This document shows positions 1 through 8,575 of a stretch of DNA of 43,643 nucleotides, piece by piece. The stretch is from Bacteroidetes bacterium GWF2_35_48. Its GTDB lineage: Bacteria; Bacteroidota; Bacteroidia; Bacteroidales; GWF2-35-48. Position numbers and translations under genes: made by a program. How positions within the stretch are numbered: the first letter of the stretch is position 1; every line of letters starts with the position of its first letter. The DNA is taken from positions 1 through 43,643 of the forward strand of contig MEOG01000002.1 of NCBI GenBank assembly GCA_001769125.1, read 5' to 3'. The notes below the pieces were generated by a model. That model ran no database searches, was not told the DNA's origin, and worked only from the letters and a program-made list of their open reading frames with translations.

Positions 1-134
1 ACCTGGTCTGATTGTATTGAGGAGAGGCCTTGAACGATTTAGTTACATTTTAGAAGGCTATTTGCTAATAAAAGATATGGGTACACGGTAGGACTAAGTC
101 GAGCGCAAACTAAAGGTTGTATTCAAGAACACAC
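1..134. other. Non-coding window edge
   Basis: No open reading frame, tRNA-like fold or clear hairpin was recognised between the window edge and the stop codon of the acyl-CoA ligase gene. The stretch may be the 3' untranslated region of that gene plus part of an element cut off by the edge. Confidence 0.4.
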
Positions 135-2045
135 TCACAGATTAAACAACTTCATCATAAACTTCATATTAACATTATTGCAAATATCCCTTGCCTCCGG
201 TTTATATAAAAAATCAATGGTTTCTTTATAATTTTCCACAACTTTATTTCTCACAATTTTTAAAGTGGAATTCATCATTTTATTTTGCTCAGAAAAAGCT
301 TGGTCAAGAACTGCTATATTCGCAGGAAGCCAGCGCTGAGGGAACGTTCCGGCATACATTCCCTTTTCTTTGTATTTGTTTACTTCGTTTTGAAGCAGCA
401 ACAAGGCTTCTCTCCTCCCCTCTTCCGAATCGAATGCAATACCACGGCTTGTCAATGCCTTTTTCAGCGCTTCTTTTGATGGTACGATCAACCCGACTGT
501 AAAAGGATTCTGATTGTTGTAAAGCACACACTGGTCAATGAAAGGAGAATGCTCTACCAATGTTTCTTCTATTCCTTCGGGGCTGTATTTCTCGCCATCA
601 TTTGCTATGAGAAGACTTTTAAAACGACCCGACACATAAAGAAAACCATCTTTGTCAAGATAGCCCATATCGCCGGTATGCAGCCAGCCATTTTTCAATG
701 CTTCTTTTGTGGCTTTTTCGTTTCTCCAGTATCCGATCATAACATTGTTGCCTTTTACAACAATTTCGCCCTTTTCGCCCACGGACAAAGCCTTTCCATT
801 ATCATCACAAATTTTTAATTCCATATTTTCAACGAGAAATCCTGAAGAGCCTAGCTTGTGCTTTTGTGGCGCATTTGAAGATATTATAGGAGCGGCTTCA
901 GTAAGTCCATAACCCTGAAACATGGGCATGCCTATCGCATAAAAAAACTTCTGTAGTTCAATGTCAAGAAGAGCGCCGCCGCCAATAAAGAATTCGAGCT
1001 TGCCACCAAAATTATCTCTGATTTTGCTAAAAATAAGTTTATCGTAAATCTTATACATAATCTTATTAAAAAGCTGAAATCCCTTTCCTTTAGTCCATCC
1101 ATCACCATTATATTCATAAGCAACTTTCAATGCTTTTTGAAATAATTTTTCAACTTTCAGACCTTTTGCGGCGATTCCGCTTTCAATATTTTTTTTGAAA
1201 TTTTTAGCAAGCGCAGGAACGCTGAGCATAAATCCCGGCTTTATTTCTTTAATGTTAACAGGAATATTTTTCAGTGTTTCCATGGGCGTTTTTCCTGTCT
1301 GTACAGAGGCTATACTGGCACCCATTTTAATGAAACAGTACAAACCCGCTGTATGAGCGAAAGCATGATCCCATGGCAGAATTATAAGATTGACAAAATT
1401 TTCAGGAATGTACATCAATCCACATGCCTGTTCTACATTTGTAACATAATTCAAATGGGATAAAATAATTCCTTTTGGATCAGCAGTAGTTCCCGATGTA
1501 TAGCAAATATTTGCGTAATCGTTTTCATCGAGAGATTTCCATCTTTTTTCAAAATCAGCATACCTGCTTTTTAGAAACGCTTGTCCTTTCAGCATTACTT
1601 CAGAATAATAAATTTCTCCTGCCTGAAGAATACCAACATCATCAAGTACAATAATGTGCTCAACCATGGGGAATTCTTTTGCCAGTGCCCTGATCTTCGG
1701 AAGCTGTGATGCAGATGCAATGATATAGCGGGAAATGGAATGTTCTATTCTGAATTTAATTTCAGGAAGTTCAACTAATTTTATAGATAAAGGAACATTG
1801 ACTGCACCTGCATAAAGCATTCCCAGCTCACAAATAAGCCAGTCATTTCTGCCTTCTGCCATCAAGGTTATTCTGTCGCCTTTATTAATTCCTAAGCTCA
1901 AAAGTCCGGCTGCAAACTGATGTACTTTCTGCTGAATTTCTTTGTAGGAAGATGCTTGATACGCATCTGTTTTTTTTTCCCACATAAGCGGATTGTTGCT
2001 GAAAAGAGCAACATGTTCTTCAAAAAAGTGTGGTAAGGTTTTCAT
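135..2045 (-). CDS. AMP-forming long-chain fatty acid--CoA ligase family protein
   Basis: A member of the ANL adenylating superfamily, expected to activate a carboxylate (probably a long-chain fatty acid) with ATP and CoA at the inner membrane face. With the ATG chosen here the protein has 636 residues. The ATP/AMP-binding loop YTSGTTADPKG is near residues 182-192, the adenine motif GYGLTEAAP near 378-386, and the hinge region with TGD (457-459) and GRFK (473-476) follows. The tail matches long-chain acyl-CoA synthetases of about 600 residues. The frame stays open upstream to a TTG at 2111, but those 22 codons read through a palindromic repeat and overlap the maf stop, so the internal ATG followed by KTLPHFFEEH is preferred. 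It is the last gene of a minus-strand run after maf. The exact substrate cannot be read from the sequence. Confidence 0.9.
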   Translation of the reverse strand: MKTLPHFFEEHVALFSNNPLMWEKKTDAYQASSYKEIQQKVHQFAAGLLSLGINKGDRITLMAEGRNDWLICELGMLYAGAVNVPLSIKLVELPEIKFRIEHSISRYIIASASQLPKIRALAKEFPMVEHIIVLDDVGILQAGEIYYSEVMLKGQAFLKSRYADFEKRWKSLDENDYANICYTSGTTADPKGIILSHLNYVTNVEQACGLMYIPENFVNLIILPWDHAFAHTAGLYCFIKMGASIASVQTGKTPMETLKNIPVNIKEIKPGFMLSVPALAKNFKKNIESGIAAKGLKVEKLFQKALKVAYEYNGDGWTKGKGFQLFNKIMYKIYDKLIFSKIRDNFGGKLEFFIGGGALLDIELQKFFYAIGMPMFQGYGLTEAAPIISSNAPQKHKLGSSGFLVENMELKICDDNGKALSVGEKGEIVVKGNNVMIGYWRNEKATKEALKNGWLHTGDMGYLDKDGFLYVSGRFKSLLIANDGEKYSPEGIEETLVEHSPFIDQCVLYNNQNPFTVGLIVPSKEALKKALTSRGIAFDSEEGRREALLLLQNEVNKYKEKGMYAGTFPQRWLPANIAVLDQAFSEQNKMMNSTLKIVRNKVVENYKETIDFLYKPEARDICNNVNMKFMMKLFNL

Positions 2046-2064
2046 TAAGGTTTGTTTAGTTTGG

Positions 2065-2100
2065 TATTGTAGCAACGTCCCATGGGACGTTGTTACAATA
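2065..2100. repeat. CCATGG-centred 36-bp palindrome between maf and the ligase gene
   Basis: The two 18-base arms pair around CCATGG with a single mismatch (2072/2093, G opposite T). The core arm reads AACGTCCC/GGGACGTT. A related palindrome lies inside the PP2C phosphatase gene (11613-11640), with a different core arm but the mismatch at the equivalent place. There is no T-run, so a simple intrinsic terminator is unlikely. It is probably a dispersed REP-like element. Confidence 0.75.
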
Positions 2101-2107
2101 TAATCAA

Positions 2108-2689
2108 TCAAAATTCTTTCAAGTGCTCATATAGTCTCATAATAGGCAAGCCCATTACATTGTAAAAAGAACCATCTACTCGCTCAACACCAATGTACCC
2201 AATCCACTCCTGCACACCATAGGCCCCAGCTTTATCATAGGGTTTGTATTTTTCGATATAATAATTTATTTCAAAATCATCCAGCGTCTTAAAATACACA
2301 TCGGTTTTAGCAAAAAAACTTATTTGGGTTTGCTTTGTTGTAATGCAAACGCCGGTTATTACCTCATGTTTATTTCCTGAAAGTTTTGTTAAAATCCTGA
2401 ATGCATCATCGTGATCAACAGGCTTGCCAAGTACTTCTTTATGCAGCCAAACGATTGTATCTGCCGTGATGATTAAATCTTTGGGTTTAATATTCTTTTT
2501 TAATTCTTTCGCTTTTTGTTGTGCGAGAAAAACTGGAATTTCTTCGGGTAATAAATTTTCAGGATATGATTCATCAGCCTCAGTAACCTGAACCGAAAAC
2601 GGAATATCAAGACCTTTTAAAAGCTGTTGTCTGCGTGGTGATTTAGAAGCTAGAATAATGTTATATTTCTCAAGATTTTTCAGATACAT
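2108..2689 (-). CDS. maf: Maf-family nucleoside triphosphate pyrophosphatase
   Basis: Hydrolyses non-canonical or surplus nucleoside triphosphates (dTTP/UTP and modified forms in the YhdE branch) to the monophosphate and pyrophosphate in the cytoplasm. From the ATG chosen the protein has 193 residues, the normal length for the family. Visible motifs are ILASKSPRR (12-20), ADT with the catalytic-type aspartate at 77, GKPVD (88-92), and the C-terminal stretch YGVQEWIGYIGVERVDGS. An open frame continues upstream for 19 more codons, but these include an A10 run just before the ATG and are unlike any Maf start. It precedes the ligase gene by about 60 bases that hold a palindrome. Confidence 0.93.
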   Translation of the reverse strand: MYLKNLEKYNIILASKSPRRQQLLKGLDIPFSVQVTEADESYPENLLPEEIPVFLAQQKAKELKKNIKPKDLIITADTIVWLHKEVLGKPVDHDDAFRILTKLSGNKHEVITGVCITTKQTQISFFAKTDVYFKTLDDFEINYYIEKYKPYDKAGAYGVQEWIGYIGVERVDGSFYNVMGLPIMRLYEHLKEF

Positions 2690-2738
2690 AATTTTTTTTT
2701 TACTTAAAATAATTAATTCAAAAATGTACACCCTTGAC

Positions 2739-2841
2739 TTCGACACTCCGGCAGGCTCAGTGCATCGCTCCGCTCAGTCTACGGCTGCAACCTGCAACAC
2801 TCCCAACCTGCAACCCTGTCTGCCGACAGGCAGGCTGCAAC
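2739..2841. repeat. Intergenic repeat segment (TTCGAC...GCTCAG motif and 37-bp unit)
   Basis: Much of the maf-lpxH gap is repeat-derived. It starts with a TTCGAC...GGCTCAG motif. It ends with a 37-base segment (2805-2841) repeated exactly, in inverted orientation, at 12398-12434. That segment contains a small hairpin, CTGTC-TGCC-GACAG. It has no coding potential. The GC-rich bases contrast with the AT-rich gaps elsewhere. Confidence 0.7.
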
Positions 2842-2854
2842 GCCTAACTCCTAT

Positions 2855-3607
2855 CTATTTTCCCCGAAATTTCTTCAACATCATTTTTTCTCCGTCAAAA
2901 ACTCCATAGGTAAAGTTATTAATCCAATCGCCAAGATTAAAATAAGTAGATTTTTCTGACAGTGGAAATTCAAGAACAATATGCCTGTGCCCGAAAATAA
3001 AATAGTCGAAATGTTCTTTTTTCAGAATATTTTTAGCATGCAGTATAAGCCATTCTTTATCTTCTCCATGGAAAGAAGGCGCACCCTGCAGTTTTCTGCT
3101 TTTATGCGACCATGAATTCGCAAATCCTACGCCAAAATTAGGATGGATACGCGCAAAAAGCCAATGTGAAATAGAAGATTTGAAAATAAGTCTCAGAAAT
3201 TTATATTTATAATCTCCGGGACCTAATCCATCACCGTGGGCTATGTAAAACTTTTTCCCGTTAAATTCTATTTTTAAAATACCATCGTGAAGAATGCAGC
3301 CTGTTTCCTGTGGTAAATAATCAAAGGCCCACATATCATGATTTCCCCTGAAAAAATGAACAGGAATTCCTATATCAGTAAGTTCAGCTATTTTTCCTAA
3401 AACCCTTGTAAACCCACGTGGAACAACATTCCTATACTCAAACCAGAAATCAAAAATATCTCCAAGCAGATAAATTGCTGCAGCATCATTTTTAATTTCA
3501 TCCAGCCAGGATACAAATAATTTTTCGCGTTCAAGGCTTTTTTTAAAATCGGGAAGCCCTAAATGAACATCAGAGGCAAAATATATGTTTTTCTTGTTTT
3601 CCTGCAT
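2855..3607 (-). CDS. lpxH: UDP-2,3-diacylglucosamine diphosphatase (LpxH)
   Basis: A calcineurin-like metallophosphoesterase that cleaves UDP-2,3-diacylglucosamine to lipid X and UMP, the fourth step of lipid A synthesis at the inner membrane. The 250-residue protein shows the di-metal ligand motifs in order: SDVHLG (12-17), LGDIFDF (48-54), RGNHDMW (87-93), HGDG (124-127) and FGHRH (205-209). The FWFEYR stretch after the second motif supports LpxH over general phosphoesterases. The start is taken at the ATG preceding QENKK. An in-frame alternative 10 codons upstream adds only a poorly supported extension. A good -7 box lies just before the start. It does not look co-regulated with the peptidase gene, since heptamer repeats separate them. 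Confidence 0.92.
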   Translation of the reverse strand: MQENKKNIYFASDVHLGLPDFKKSLEREKLFVSWLDEIKNDAAAIYLLGDIFDFWFEYRNVVPRGFTRVLGKIAELTDIGIPVHFFRGNHDMWAFDYLPQETGCILHDGILKIEFNGKKFYIAHGDGLGPGDYKYKFLRLIFKSSISHWLFARIHPNFGVGFANSWSHKSRKLQGAPSFHGEDKEWLILHAKNILKKEHFDYFIFGHRHIVLEFPLSEKSTYFNLGDWINNFTYGVFDGEKMMLKKFRGK

Positions 3608-3624
3608 ATTTAAAAATAAACGTT

Positions 3625-3632
3625 CAAATTTA
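3625..3632 (-). promoter_or_regulatory. Candidate Bacteroidota -7 box for lpxH
   Basis: Read on the minus strand, the sequence is TAAATTTG, a full match to the TAnnTTTG box used by the Bacteroidota housekeeping sigma factor. It lies about 18 bases before the chosen ATG. The -33 position is T-rich but not a clean TTTG. Confidence 0.4.
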
Positions 3633-3689
3633 TACAAAAAATATGAGCTGAAAAATATTAATGCTTTGTGTTATTCAAATTGCTTTTTT

Positions 3690-3794
3690 AGTCTACAGTC
3701 TACAGTCTACAGTCTACAGTCCTCAGTCCTCAGTCCTCAGTCCTCAGTCCTCAGTCCTCAGTCCTCAGTCCTCAGTCTGCATTCTGCATTCTGT
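3690..3794. repeat. Heptanucleotide tandem array (AGTCTAC / AGTCCTC)
   Basis: Fifteen 7-base units follow each other without a break in phase: four AGTCTAC, eight AGTCCTC, then AGTCTGC, ATTCTGC and ATTCTGT. The change of unit is stepwise, as expected from local duplication after point mutation. It is non-coding, since the period is not a multiple of three and no gene covers it. Confidence 0.95.
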
Positions 3795-3796
3795 CT

Positions 3797-3946
3797 GACT
3801 GCCGACTCTTTGACTGCCGACTGCCGACTTTTTTGACTGCCGACTGCCGACTCTTTGACTGCCGACTGTAGACTGCCGACTCTTTGACTGCCGACTGCCA
3901 ACTCTTTGACTGCTGACTGCCGACTCTTTCGACTGCCGACTTTTTA
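3797..3946. repeat. Degenerate array of GACTGCC heptamers and GACTCTTT spacers
   Basis: The unit GACTGCC occurs one or two at a time, separated by GACTCTTT-like octamers, repeated about seven times with a few base changes. It continues directly from the neighbouring AGTCCTC array and fills the rest of the gap before the M1 peptidase gene. There are no CRISPR-like unique spacers. Confidence 0.9.
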
Positions 3947-3979
3947 ACTCCTACGACTTCCACCATTTGCATAACATCT

Positions 3980-6900
3980 TTAATACATCATCTTCGGTAG
4001 ATTTTTTCTTTGCTCAAACAAATTCAGTTTGTTCAGGTTCAAGGTAAATCTTACTTTCTGAAAATATTCAGGAGCGTACAATTCTGTTGTTTTTTTTAAG
4101 TCAGAGGTCATCCATACAGGAAAAAAAGCAGAGCAAATTTCAGGAATCAATCTCAATTCAATACCGGTTTCTGTTACAAAATATAATTTAGAATTAAAGT
4201 AATTAACATTAGGGAAACTACCAAAATTGACAAATATTCTTAAAGGTGCCTGAGAAGGAATTGTTGTAGTTAAATTCAACGAAACAAGCCATGAATTGCT
4301 TTGCCCCCAGGGAGAATAAACCGTAAATCCACCATCATTTCGTACAAACTGATGTGCCAGAAAATCTTTTTGATTGCTTTGAATCAATTCTGTTCTGCCC
4401 AAAAACGTTTCATCAAACATATAATCCTCCATACCTCCGGAACCTGAAAGCCTGAAGTTATAAATTGCTCTATTGGTTTTGTTATATAAGAATCCACCTC
4501 CAAAAAGTCGAATCGTGAGTCCTTTTTTTAAGGAATTATAATTAAATTTATATTCCGTCTCAATCCAGCTTTTGATGTAATGATAACCATCAAAGTATCC
4601 ATGCTGATTATTGATAGAAACAGAAAAAGGATTTATGAATCTGTTGTTTTTGTATGTTGCAATGATATGATTGAAAAAATTATAAGTTCCTTGCTTGTAA
4701 TTAATATCCGAAGTCGCAATTGAGTTGAAAATAATATGTTTTTCAATAGTTGATTTCATACTTTCTGGCTGCAGGGTAAAATCAATTTCTGTTTTGAATT
4801 TTTGAAAATTATCTCCTGTTTGATGTTCATAAGCATATTGAGATGCAGAAGCTGAAAAATCAATATTATGAATAAAACTTTCATTAAAATATGCAGTGTA
4901 ATTAATTTTCCCACAACCAGCTATATCGTTCTTAACATAACTGTACATGGGCATCAATTGATATTCTAAATTTTTCGCAGGCAGAACGCTGTTATATAGC
5001 AACAAACCCGCCATTGTTTTGTTATAATTATTCCAACCCACGACAGGTATAAAATTTAGTTGAGAATATTTTGGATTTTCGATACTTCCCAAAAACTGAA
5101 ATTTTAATGGCTCAATTTTTTTTAAAATTCCCATTTTTCGTATAATGTTATTTCGCTTGTTTATTTCAGGAACCTCCCACATAGCGTCAATTTCAAGCTT
5201 GTCAAAATCTATCCGGTGAATTTTAATCGTTTTTGTTCCGTTAAATCCTTTTTCCCACCGTGTAGAAATTATAGAATCGTTTTGTATTACAGACAGGGGA
5301 AAAGGCGCAGCAATTTCTCCGCAATTTTTTATTGTTACATCCCAGCAATCGCCTGTAAAACTAAGAGGATCCATCCCTTTTTTCAGCGATACAATTTTGT
5401 AATCAATTTCTTTAGTCGTTTCAATTAAATCTTCAAAAAACCAGGAAAGATCTTCTGAATAATTTTCTTTGAAAACCTGCTTCAAATCATCTGGTTGAGG
5501 GTGTTTAAATTTCCATTTTTCGTAATACAATTTCATTACTTTGTCGAAATCTTTTTCTCCCATGTACTTTTTTAAATACATAAAAAGATAGGATGATTTC
5601 ATGTACAGAACAGCTCCGTAATTGAGTGCCATGAATTTTTCTGAATGAATTCCGACAGGCTGATCAATATGCAAACGTGCAACAAAAAGATATGCAAAAT
5701 AATCCATAAAACCAAAAGGAAATTTGTCAATTCCCAGCCAGCGTAAATACCTGTCATTACTAAGTTGAAAGGCATTTATTCCCGGATATTTTGCAAGCGT
5801 ATATCTTTTGTCATAAAAAGAATTCAGCCCTTCATCGAGCCAGGGATGCGCACGTTCGTTGTTTGCAAGAATGCCGTAAAACCAGTTATGACCCACTTCA
5901 TGAGCAATAACAGTTTCGAGACTAAGTGAATCTCCTGCCCAGCCGATATTCGTAATTGTCGGATATTCCATTCCTCCGCCCGCTCCCAGCGCACCTTCTA
6001 CCGCGGTACAATTGTCATAAGGATAATCTCCGAGCCACAAGGAATAATAATACACTGCATCATTCACATATTGGATTGCATTTTGCCAAAGCTCTGCCTG
6101 AATATCGCTGAAATAAACCCAGGTAGTAACTTTTCGCTTGGTATGCGGAAGAATTACTTCGCCCTTTACTACATGGTAACGCTTATCGGCAAACCATGCA
6201 AAATCGTGAATATTTTTTTCTTTATAACAAATTGTTTTGAATTCTCTACTTGATAAAGGGAATCCGAAATTTTCATTTTTAAAAAAAGATTTTCTTCCTT
6301 TTGTTTTTTCAGAAAGATCATCAAGAAAAAGCTGTTCGCTCAAGGTTTGAAGATTGCCTGTAGCAGCCACAACATAATTTTTTGGAACAGTAATATATAC
6401 TTCAAAACTTCCAAATTCAGAATAAAACTCGCCCATATCAAGGTAAGACATAGGGTGCCAGCCGGTTTTATCGTATACTGCCGGCTTCGGATACCATTGC
6501 GTAATCTGGTATTGTTGTCCCCAATGACCAAGTCGTGAAAAAGATGACGGAAGTTTCACACGAAAAGGAGTGGAAATATTTATTTTCTTGCCCGGAAGCA
6601 AAGGTTCAAGCAGCAAAAGTTTACAAATATCAATATGCTTCGCATCGAATTCCCATTTCACAGAATTGCCATCTACTTTAAAATCCAAACTATCCATATA
6701 GCCCCGCTGATTTTTTTCAGCAAAATGAAACCGATCACGCCTTAATTCTGATTGCTGCTTTGCATAAGCTGTTTCATTATTTTTGTAGGCGTTTGGCCAT
6801 AAATGAAAATAAATTTCTTTTAATGTATCCGGAGAATTATTTATGTACTCCAATGATAAATCGGCATGGAGAAAATGATTTCCATCGTCAAGCGTTACAT

Positions 6901-6991
6901 TGATAACATAATTTACCTCTTGCTGAAAGTAGCTCTGGGCTTTAGTAATTGCTATTGTAAAAAGAAAAAATATGATTAAAATTATTTTCAT
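3980..6991 (-). CDS. Secreted M1-family metallopeptidase with C-terminal barrel-like domain
   Basis: A gluzincin peptidase of 1003 residues with an N-terminal signal peptide (about residues 1-19, ending KAQS). The aminopeptidase part shows the exopeptidase-type motif GGMEY (339-343) and the zinc site HEVGH (364-368), with the third ligand Glu387 exactly 18 residues later (WLDEG). The M1 core seems to end near residue 560. The remaining ~440 residues have no helical-repeat character. They are rich in alternating aromatic/polar beta-strands such as FINPFSVSINNQHGYF and SWLVSLNLTTTIP, resembling an outer-membrane barrel or surface-antigen domain. The likely role is peptide trimming with the catalytic domain held at the outer membrane. 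The family is common in Bacteroidota. The barrel assignment is inference from pattern, not from a match. Confidence 0.85.
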   Translation of the reverse strand: MKIILIIFFLFTIAITKAQSYFQQEVNYVINVTLDDGNHFLHADLSLEYINNSPDTLKEIYFHLWPNAYKNNETAYAKQQSELRRDRFHFAEKNQRGYMDSLDFKVDGNSVKWEFDAKHIDICKLLLLEPLLPGKKINISTPFRVKLPSSFSRLGHWGQQYQITQWYPKPAVYDKTGWHPMSYLDMGEFYSEFGSFEVYITVPKNYVVAATGNLQTLSEQLFLDDLSEKTKGRKSFFKNENFGFPLSSREFKTICYKEKNIHDFAWFADKRYHVVKGEVILPHTKRKVTTWVYFSDIQAELWQNAIQYVNDAVYYYSLWLGDYPYDNCTAVEGALGAGGGMEYPTITNIGWAGDSLSLETVIAHEVGHNWFYGILANNERAHPWLDEGLNSFYDKRYTLAKYPGINAFQLSNDRYLRWLGIDKFPFGFMDYFAYLFVARLHIDQPVGIHSEKFMALNYGAVLYMKSSYLFMYLKKYMGEKDFDKVMKLYYEKWKFKHPQPDDLKQVFKENYSEDLSWFFEDLIETTKEIDYKIVSLKKGMDPLSFTGDCWDVTIKNCGEIAAPFPLSVIQNDSIISTRWEKGFNGTKTIKIHRIDFDKLEIDAMWEVPEINKRNNIIRKMGILKKIEPLKFQFLGSIENPKYSQLNFIPVVGWNNYNKTMAGLLLYNSVLPAKNLEYQLMPMYSYVKNDIAGCGKINYTAYFNESFIHNIDFSASASQYAYEHQTGDNFQKFKTEIDFTLQPESMKSTIEKHIIFNSIATSDINYKQGTYNFFNHIIATYKNNRFINPFSVSINNQHGYFDGYHYIKSWIETEYKFNYNSLKKGLTIRLFGGGFLYNKTNRAIYNFRLSGSGGMEDYMFDETFLGRTELIQSNQKDFLAHQFVRNDGGFTVYSPWGQSNSWLVSLNLTTTIPSQAPLRIFVNFGSFPNVNYFNSKLYFVTETGIELRLIPEICSAFFPVWMTSDLKKTTELYAPEYFQKVRFTLNLNKLNLFEQRKNLPKMMY

Positions 6992-7346
6992 TCGTCAGAT
7001 TTGGAAATAAAAAATTAGTTATTAGACATTTTTAGTGGATTTCATGCTGGGCAAAACCCTCAAGATCTCAGTCTGCTATCCCAAGGGAGACCTTGAAGGT
7101 TTGTGCATGCTCAGGTTATATTGTCTTTAAAAACTGGCTAACCCAATAAACTTGTTAAAAAGTTTGTTTTTTTAATTCGATGTCTTCCACTATTTTTGGA
7201 GAATAACCTAAATTTGTAAAAAACAAAATTAAAATAATATATTAAACATTTCAGACATCAGTCTAAACCTATAAGCTTTTGCAATAATTATCAGCAAAAA
7301 CATTTAAAATCACGAATTAAATGTATTTTTTCGTAAATAAAAAAGA
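6992..7346. other. Divergent intergenic region with a hairpin element
   Basis: The AT-rich gap separates the minus-strand peptidase gene from the plus-strand TPR gene, so it must hold two promoters. No full TTTG-N19-TAnnTTTG pair was found for either. The only clear structure is the long inverted repeat annotated separately. Confidence 0.6.
7054..7102 (-). repeat. 16-bp inverted repeat, fully paired only as minus-strand RNA
   Basis: The arms 7054-7069 and 7087-7102 pair at 14 of 16 positions as DNA. The two exceptions are A opposite C and C opposite A, which become U-G and G-U pairs in a minus-strand transcript, so the RNA stem would be unbroken. The 17-base loop can form a rival hairpin (TCCC-AA-GGGA). 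It lies about 60 bases upstream of the peptidase start, possibly in its leader, or is a dispersed repeat. Confidence 0.6.
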
Positions 7347-8573
7347 ATGAGAACCTGTATTTTTATATTTGTAAGTTTATTATTTCAATTCAACTTTGCA
7401 CAATCTGTTAACGATATTTACGATAGCGGGGTTGATAAATTAAAAAGCAATCAGCCGGAGGAAGCGATTAAAAGTTTTTCCTATGTTATTGATAAAGATA
7501 AAACGTATTATGAGGCTTACCACGACAGGGGAATTGCTTATACCCGCCTAAATAAATACGATCTGGCAATTGAAGATTTTACAACTGCAATAAAAATAAA
7601 AAAAGATTACTTTTCGGCATACAGCAACAGGGCTTTAGCCCTTTTAAAAACGGGAAAAGAAAAAGAAGCTCTTGCAGATTTCGATAAGATAATTACCATG
7701 AAGCCCGAATATGTTGATGCTTATGAAAAACGCGGCGATCTGTATCTTGAAATGAAAAATACAGATGCTGCAATAAAAGATTTTTCAAAAGTGATTGAAC
7801 TGAAACCTGAAAAACAAAATGTTTATTCCAGACGGGCAGCTCTTTATATTCAAAGCAAAAATTACGATGCAGCAATAAAAGATATCAATTTTCTGATTTC
7901 AAAAAATCCGAACAACAGTAAAGCAATTTATCTTCGAGGGCAATGTTATTATGAACAAAAACTGTACGTCAAAGCCTGCATTGATTTGACTAAAGCTCTG
8001 AACGACCTTAAAGATAAAGAGGAAGAAATTACCGGCTATCTTGCAAATGCATATTTTGAAGATAAAAAATACAATGATGCGATTAAGCATTACACCTCAT
8101 TATACACTAAATTCAAATCAAAAAATAAACATGTTTTTTTAAATTACGGAATTGCACTTTTTAAGGTCAACAAATTTATAGAAGCAACAAAGCAGTTAAG
8201 CAAAGCGATTCAGTATGATAAAAAAAATGAAATACAATTTGAAGCATACTATAATCGTGCACAGGCATATTTGAGCATAAAAAAAGACCAACAGGCTATT
8301 CAGGATTTGAATAAATCAATACTAATAAAACCTGATTATGCTGAAGCCTATATGTATAGAGGGCTGCTTCATTACGACAAAAAAAGATTTCTGCAGGCAG
8401 TAGATGACATGAGTAACGTAATAAAAATTAAAGAAAGCGCGGATGCGTATTATTACAGAGGAGCTATTTATTACAACATGAAAAAAAATAAAAGTGCATG
8501 CAGCGACCTGCAAAAAGCTGCTGAAATGGGGCATCAGAAAGCGAAAAGTGAAATGGCTAAAATTTGTTTGTAA
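7347..8573 (+). CDS. Exported tetratricopeptide-repeat protein
   Basis: The 408-residue protein has a signal peptide (about 1-19, ending FAQS) followed by roughly eleven TPR units that fill the rest of the chain. Typical units are YEAYHDRGIAYTRLNKYDLA and YAEAYMYRGLLHYDKKRFLQ. There is no catalytic domain. The final unit (SACSDLQKAAEMGHQKAK) looks like a Sel1-type ending, common in such Bacteroidota proteins. It probably acts as a periplasmic or surface protein-binding scaffold, with unknown partner. The stop codon lies two bases before the ATG of the following permease gene, so the two are co-transcribed and probably translationally coupled. A functional link with transport is not otherwise shown. 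Confidence 0.85.
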   Translation: MRTCIFIFVSLLFQFNFAQSVNDIYDSGVDKLKSNQPEEAIKSFSYVIDKDKTYYEAYHDRGIAYTRLNKYDLAIEDFTTAIKIKKDYFSAYSNRALALLKTGKEKEALADFDKIITMKPEYVDAYEKRGDLYLEMKNTDAAIKDFSKVIELKPEKQNVYSRRAALYIQSKNYDAAIKDINFLISKNPNNSKAIYLRGQCYYEQKLYVKACIDLTKALNDLKDKEEEITGYLANAYFEDKKYNDAIKHYTSLYTKFKSKNKHVFLNYGIALFKVNKFIEATKQLSKAIQYDKKNEIQFEAYYNRAQAYLSIKKDQQAIQDLNKSILIKPDYAEAYMYRGLLHYDKKRFLQAVDDMSNVIKIKESADAYYYRGAIYYNMKKNKSACSDLQKAAEMGHQKAKSEMAKICL

Positions 8574-8575
8574 AA

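Larger units (their letters stand above)
3638..3979. other. Repeat-filled intergenic region between the M1 peptidase gene and lpxH
   Basis: Apart from about 50 AT-rich bases next to lpxH and about 30 next to the peptidase stop, the whole region is made of the two heptamer arrays. Short open frames across it are artefacts of the repeats. Confidence 0.8.

Noticed and set aside
2046-2111. N-terminal extension of the acyl-CoA ligase from a TTG
   Set aside because: The extra 22 codons are read from a palindromic repeat and overlap the maf stop. The ATG at 2045 gives a normal family start.
3690-3946. CRISPR-like repeated array
   Set aside because: The units are 7-8 bases with no unique spacers, and no cas gene is near. 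It is a simple tandem repeat.
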